From JAAFIP01 sp031367325 (lineage in GTDB: Bacteria > Pseudomonadota > Gammaproteobacteria > Burkholderiales > Burkholderiaceae_C), in NCBI GenBank assembly GCA_031367325.1, contig JANLPQ010000003.1, positions 1-64,000 on the forward strand: DNA of 64,000 bases. Direction: 5' to 3'. Of this stretch, positions 60,276 to 64,000 are shown piece after piece. The first letter of the stretch is position 1; each line of letters opens with the position of its first letter. The translations under genes and the position numbers were made by a program. The notes beneath the pieces were generated by a model. It searched no databases, was not told the origin of the DNA, and worked only from the letters and a program-made list of their open reading frames with translations.

Positions 60276-61451
60276 TCACACTACATTAACTTCGCGCATC
60301 GGTTGGTTGTCCATCACCCGATGCCATCCACAGGCCGACAAGTCCAGCGTGCGGTAGCCACCATGCACCACCAGCTCTGACAATGCACGACCCACAGCCG
60401 GAGACTGCTGCATGCCATGGCCACTGAAGCCATTGGCAAACAGCAAGTTGTCTACAGCTGGGTGCGCACCCAAAATCACGTTATGGTCTAGCGTATTGAC
60501 ATCGTAGTGCCCGGCCCATGCACGCTGCACGCGCGCAGCCTCAAAACCTGGTACGCGTGCGGCCAGCAGGGGCCACAGCATGTCGTCAAACAACGCATGC
60601 TGCACGTCAAAATCAAAGCACTCAGGGTCATCGTCTTCGGGCGGTGATATGCCGCAAATAAACCCATCGCCCTCAGGCCGAAAGTACATGCCACTCGGGT
60701 CTACCACCAACGGGCAATTGGCCAACTGCGCAGGCGATGTGAAATAGAAAACGCAGCGCTTGCGCGATTGCACTGGCAGCACAATACCTGCACTGTGCGC
60801 CAGCGCGCGTGCGCCCGTACCGGCTGCGTTAATCACCGTGCCGCAGCTGATGCGCGAGCCATCCGCTAAGTCAAGCTGTTGCACGCGCCGCCCCTGCCGC
60901 TGTACGCCCACCACCTGCGCTTGCCGGTATTGCACCCCCAGCGCCACAGCTTTGCGCCGAAACCCCTGCATCAACCCATACGCGTCAAGCCAGCCCTCAC
61001 CCGACAAGCCCAGTGAGCCTGCGTGCAAATCCCCTGTGGCCAGCCACGCAAACCGCGCCTGCAACTGCGCAGGCGACAGCAGCGCCACATCCACACCCAA
61101 ACTGCGCTGCACCACGTGGTTAGCCTGCAGCACGTCCTGCCCCGCGCTGGATGCTAAAAATAAATACCCACCTTCATGAAAGCCCACCTCCAGCACCTGC
61201 CCATCCACTGCCAGATAGTCTGCTATCTGGCGAATAAACTGCGTGCCAAACTGTGACATGCGAATATTGTCGGGCGTAGAAAATTGGTGCCGTATTGATG
61301 CTGCAGACAGCGCGGTGGCGCTGCGCGCATAAGTAAAGTCTTGCTCCAGCACCAAGATGGAACCTTTAAAGTCAGGATTGGTCGCTAGAAAATAAGCTGC
61401 CGAACTGCCGATAGCAGCGCCCCCTACGATGACAACGTCTAAGGTTTGCAT
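60276..61451 (-). CDS. FAD-dependent oxidoreductase (DAO family)
   Basis: 391 residues. The dinucleotide fold is DVVIVGGAAIGSSAAYFLAT (GxGxxG-like, with GGAAIGS), then VLEQDFTYARSATALSAASI, INAAGTGARALA, RPEGDGFICGISPPEDDDPE and FANGFSGHGMQQSPAVGRAL near the C terminus. It resembles sarcosine-oxidase / FOXRED1-type enzymes oxidising amines or amino acids. The substrate is unknown. I chose the ATG at 61451. The frame continues upstream through an interspersed repeat to 61619, but that part is not protein-like. Confidence 0.88.
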   Translation of the reverse strand: MQTLDVVIVGGAAIGSSAAYFLATNPDFKGSILVLEQDFTYARSATALSAASIRHQFSTPDNIRMSQFGTQFIRQIADYLAVDGQVLEVGFHEGGYLFLASSAGQDVLQANHVVQRSLGVDVALLSPAQLQARFAWLATGDLHAGSLGLSGEGWLDAYGLMQGFRRKAVALGVQYRQAQVVGVQRQGRRVQQLDLADGSRISCGTVINAAGTGARALAHSAGIVLPVQSRKRCVFYFTSPAQLANCPLVVDPSGMYFRPEGDGFICGISPPEDDDPECFDFDVQHALFDDMLWPLLAARVPGFEAARVQRAWAGHYDVNTLDHNVILGAHPAVDNLLFANGFSGHGMQQSPAVGRALSELVVHGGYRTLDLSACGWHRVMDNQPMREVNVV

Positions 61452-61480
61452 AATTGTTGGATCATACCCAATACTTCCGA

Positions 61481-61532
61481 TACTATTAATTTCATAGCTG
61501 CTTGAGCAGGTTCTACGGCTTAGAACAGTTAA
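61481..61532 (+). repeat. Interspersed ATAGCTGCTTGAGCAG-family repeat, copy 11
   Basis: TACTATTAATTTCATAGCTG then CTTGAGCAGGTTCTACGG and CTTAGAACAG, in the divergent gap between the FAD oxidoreductase and the reductase gene. Confidence 0.9.
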
Positions 61533-61672
61533 ATTGCTCTTATTTTCATCCCTAAACCAGTTGTTTTCCTTACTTTGCAGTGGTGCGCTGTTCCGTGCAG
61601 TCATACCGCCGCACTGCAAGCAGCGATGCTACTATCTGCAGCTTGTACAGACAGTTTTAACTAGGAGCAGCT

Positions 61673-62599
61673 GTGAAATTTGCAGTGTTGGGTGCGGGTG
61701 CATTGGGTAGTGCGATGGGCGGGGTGCTTACCGAGGCGGGGCACGATGTGCTGCTGGTCACGCGCAACGCAGCGCATGTAGACGCCATCAACCAGCGCGG
61801 GTTGATATTGCGCACGGCAGGTGTGAACCGCACGGTGGCGGCGCGGGCAGTGGTGACTGCAGCAGGGCAAGCGCCTGTGGATTGTGTGATCGTGCTGGTT
61901 AAATCTGCGCAAACGCGCGATGCAATGCGCGCTGCGACGGCGTTGATCGGGCCCGATACCTGCGTACTGTCACTACAAAACGGTTTGGGTCATGAAGATA
62001 TTTTGAGCGAACTGGTGGGCGCACACCGTGTGCTGGCAGGCAAGACATATTGCGGTGGGCAAATGATTGCACCGGGCCATGTGATCTGTGGCCATGTGGG
62101 CAAAGACACGCATATTGGCGAGCTAGATGGCACGATCACACCGCGCGTAACAAGCATTGCCGCTGCGTTGAACACCGCAGGCTTGCACACCACCGTCAGC
62201 GACAACATCATGGGCACTATCTGGGACAAGTTGTTTATTAACGTGGCTACAGGGGCGATCAGCGGTATTACGCGCTTGGCCTATGGCGATTTGTACCAAA
62301 TGCCTGCGTTAGAAAGTGTGGCTGTAGCCGCTGTAGCTGAGGCGATGGCGGTAGCCCGTATGAATGGTGTTCGAGTTAGTATCACCAACCCGGTGCAGGC
62401 GTGGCGTAAGGCAGGCGCAGGCTTGCCGCCAGAATTTAAACCGTCTATCTTGCAAACACTAGAGCGCGGTGTGCGCAGCGAGGTGGACTACATCAACGGC
62501 GCTGTGGTGACGCTGGGCGCCCTGCACGGCGTGCCCACGCCGGTAAACAGCACTTTGCTGGCGTGCATTAAAGGAATAGAGAAGAATTTACCAGCTTAG
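61673..62599 (+). CDS. panE: 2-dehydropantoate 2-reductase (ketopantoate reductase family)
   Basis: 308 residues. NADPH-binding GAGALGSAMGGVLTEAGHDV, IVLVKSAQT, SLQNGLGHEDIL and NIMGTIWDKLFINVATGAIS with the family lysine, then EFKPSILQTLERGVRSEVDY and NGAVVTLGALHGVPTPVNST near the end. The family reduces ketopantoate to pantoate for CoA. Several paralogs act on other 2-oxo acids, so the symbol is by family. The start is GTG at 61673 with TAGGAG seven bases upstream. Confidence 0.85.
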   Translation: MKFAVLGAGALGSAMGGVLTEAGHDVLLVTRNAAHVDAINQRGLILRTAGVNRTVAARAVVTAAGQAPVDCVIVLVKSAQTRDAMRAATALIGPDTCVLSLQNGLGHEDILSELVGAHRVLAGKTYCGGQMIAPGHVICGHVGKDTHIGELDGTITPRVTSIAAALNTAGLHTTVSDNIMGTIWDKLFINVATGAISGITRLAYGDLYQMPALESVAVAAVAEAMAVARMNGVRVSITNPVQAWRKAGAGLPPEFKPSILQTLERGVRSEVDYINGAVVTLGALHGVPTPVNSTLLACIKGIEKNLPA

Positions 62600-62704
62600 T
62601 CACCTTGGGCAGCGTGTACAGCGCCGTGACTTTTAAAGCCACGCTTTGCCGCAAGTTATATCTAGCGCCTAAAATACAGTTAAATTACACTACTTTATAG
62701 ACAA

Positions 62705-62759
62705 AATAGGCTTTTCAGGCCGTATTACCTGCTCAACCAGCTATTTAATTTGTAGCATC
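62705..62759 (-). repeat. Interspersed ATAGCTGCTTGAGCAG-family repeat, copy 12
   Basis: On the minus strand ATAGCTGGTTGAGCAGGTAA with an AT-rich left flank and a GGCCTGAAAAG box. It lies between the ketopantoate-reductase-like gene and aroE. Confidence 0.75.
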
Positions 62760-62786
62760 TAACTGAAAACTATTTTCTAGTACGCC

Positions 62787-63671
62787 ATGACTGCACCCAC
62801 TTCGCACCCCGACCGCTATGCCGTCATTGGTAACCCGATAACACAAAGCAAATCGCCCACCATCCACGGTATGTTTGCGCAAGCTACGCACCAACATATG
62901 GTGTACACCAAGATTGAATCGCCGCTGGGCGAGTTTGCAGCGACGGTAGATGCGTTTCGCGCAGAGGCAACGGCTGGCATAGTCTGCAGTAACTCAGGTA
63001 AAGCCTGCGGCCTCAACATCACCGCCCCATTTAAGCTAGACGCTTTTGCCTATGCCACGCACCACTCAGAGCGGGCTCAACTGGTGGGCGCGGCCAATGC
63101 GCTAAAGTTTGAACGCACTGCGCAAGGCATCAACGTGATGGCCGATAACTTTGATGGAATTGGCCTGGTATGCGATGTGGTGCACAACTTGGCTTGCCCG
63201 CTAGCAGGCAAGCGCGTGCTCATCATTGGCGCGGGCGGCGCTACACGCGGTGCGCTGCTGCCGCTGTTGGCTGAAAAACCCGCGCACTTAGTTGTAGCCA
63301 ATCGCACGGTAGCTACTGCACGCGAATTGGCAGCCCTAGTGTCCGCGCACGGCAGAGTGCAAGCCGCGGCCTACCCAGAGCTAAACGGCCAAGCCTTTGA
63401 CGTGGTGTTTAACGCCACCAGCGCCAGCCTGCGCGCCGAGCTGCCGCCCCTGCCCGCCAACGTGTTCGCGCCCGGTTGCCTAGCCTACGATCTAACGTAT
63501 GGCAAAGGCCTCACACCGTTTTTAGTATTTGCACGTAGCGCAGGCGTAGTGCACTTGGCCGACGGCGTGGGCATGCTGGTAGAGCAAGCGGCAGAGGCTT
63601 TTGCATGGTGGCGTGGCGTGCGCCCCGCTACACGCGCTGTGATTGACCACATCACCGTGCCGCTGGTGTAG
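62787..63671 (+). CDS. aroE: Shikimate dehydrogenase
   Basis: 294 residues. NADPH-linked reduction of 3-dehydroshikimate to shikimate. YAVIGNPITQSKSPTIHGMF is the canonical start. The catalytic Lys is in GLNITAPFKLDAF. The cofactor loop is LIIGAGGATRGALL, NRTVATA follows, and GVGMLVEQAAEAFAWWRG closes it. Two usual motifs are altered: NVTVPFK reads NITAPFK, and the shikimate-site NTDG reads NFDG (ADNFDGIG). It is followed by aroQ, the preceding step of the pathway. Confidence 0.92.
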   Translation: MTAPTSHPDRYAVIGNPITQSKSPTIHGMFAQATHQHMVYTKIESPLGEFAATVDAFRAEATAGIVCSNSGKACGLNITAPFKLDAFAYATHHSERAQLVGAANALKFERTAQGINVMADNFDGIGLVCDVVHNLACPLAGKRVLIIGAGGATRGALLPLLAEKPAHLVVANRTVATARELAALVSAHGRVQAAAYPELNGQAFDVVFNATSASLRAELPPLPANVFAPGCLAYDLTYGKGLTPFLVFARSAGVVHLADGVGMLVEQAAEAFAWWRGVRPATRAVIDHITVPLV

Positions 63672-63830
63672 ACACGCATACTGCCGCCACAACCAGCTTG
63701 GATTTTATGCAGCCGGTCTTGCCCCAAAAATACGCATCACGCGGGGCTAAATAATCTGGCCATCACAGAGGCTATCATTGCATCAGCCCAATCAGGTCAT
63801 ACCATCTATACCACCACTGAGGGATAATTT

Positions 63831-64000
63831 ATGAACATAGTCATGCTCCACGGCATAAACCACAATATGTTTGGCAAGCGCGACCCGGCGCAGTACGGCA
63901 CCATCACCCTGGATGAGATCAACGCATCGCTGGCCAAGCTGGGCAAAGAGCTGGGTGCCACTGTGCAGTATTTTCAGACCAACGATGAAGGCGCGATGTG
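63831..64000 (+). CDS. aroQ: 3-dehydroquinate dehydratase type II, N-terminal part
   Basis: Runs off the window end with 56 complete codons seen. MNIVMLHGINHNMFGKRDPA and QYGTITLDEINASLAKLGKE match type II dehydroquinases, where LNGPNLNLLGxREPxxYG is the usual form; here HGINHNMFG is a divergent version. The tail VQYFQTNDEGAM matches the QSNxEGxxI motif. The tyrosine of the YG motif is present. It catalyses dehydration of 3-dehydroquinate, one step before AroE. Confidence 0.85.
   Translation, partial: MNIVMLHGINHNMFGKRDPAQYGTITLDEINASLAKLGKELGATVQYFQTNDEGAM

Noticed and set aside
1..64000. CRISPR array, rRNA operon, phage structural genes or secretion systems
   Set aside because: No regularly spaced direct repeats, no rRNA sequence and no such protein families were seen anywhere in the window.

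Overview
The window looks like a chromosome segment of a betaproteobacterium of the order Burkholderiales, most probably Comamonadaceae. The signs are the xseB-ispA-dxs block with a divergent Rieske oxygenase, the adjacent aat and ate (bpt) genes of the bacterial N-end rule, a PhaR repressor (polyhydroxyalkanoate maker), parE/parC, and a dense family of small interspersed repeats with the core ATAGCTGCTTGAGCAG. The genus cannot be fixed from sequence reading alone.

Layout. 0.2-24.3 kb is ordinary chromosomal backbone: rimO, a lipoprotein phosphoesterase, phaR, tRNA-Val(GAC), relA, an alpha/beta hydrolase, a broken 3-hydroxybutyrate-dehydrogenase-like remnant, aat, ate, a secreted RNase T2, an IclR regulator, an HDAC-like deacetylase, a MoxR/DUF58/transglutaminase trio, mltB, parC, an SLT transglycosylase, a GNAT acetyltransferase and parE.

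From tRNA-Gly(CCC) at 24.5 kb to 38.1 kb lies an accessory block bounded by a 109-bp direct repeat (4 mismatches) that begins in the anticodon stem of the tRNA. The right copy is a decayed half tRNA. I read this as a genomic island whose integrase is lost. It holds (a) an operon for a very large secreted DUF1080 / galactose-oxidase-like / ricin-B-like fusion, a parvulin-type chaperone and a small lipoprotein; and (b) a TetR regulator divergent from a complete Liv-type ABC importer followed by the two halves of a plant Tm-1-like protein (UPF0261 and a TIM-barrel 'PEP hydrolase-like' protein) and an SRPBCC protein. Part (b) has the form of a regulated uptake-and-conversion pathway for an unknown small organic molecule.

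38.2-45.6 kb is one co-directional minus-strand cluster: a small exported protein, an OmpR-type regulator, a histidine kinase with a microsatellite-coded polyproline stretch, two lipoproteins (one a PEBP-YHYH fusion), an exported unknown, HupE and a further membrane protein. It may be a sensing and metal-transport module. 46.0-51.5 kb holds a small exported protein and two tandem ~800-residue M60/ImpA-like lipoprotein zinc proteases.

51.5-64 kb returns to backbone: dxs, ispA, xseB, a Rieske oxygenase, an HtrA-like protease, a second MoxR/DUF58/VWA cluster, an FAD oxidoreductase, a ketopantoate-reductase-like gene, aroE, and the start of aroQ running off the end.

Noncoding structure is rich: twelve copies of the interspersed repeat (two inside the reading frames of parC and mltB, others supplying or abutting gene ends), a ~400-bp composite noncoding repeat present twice, a pair of mutually inverted hairpins at the relA start, and a 40-bp inverted repeat near parE.
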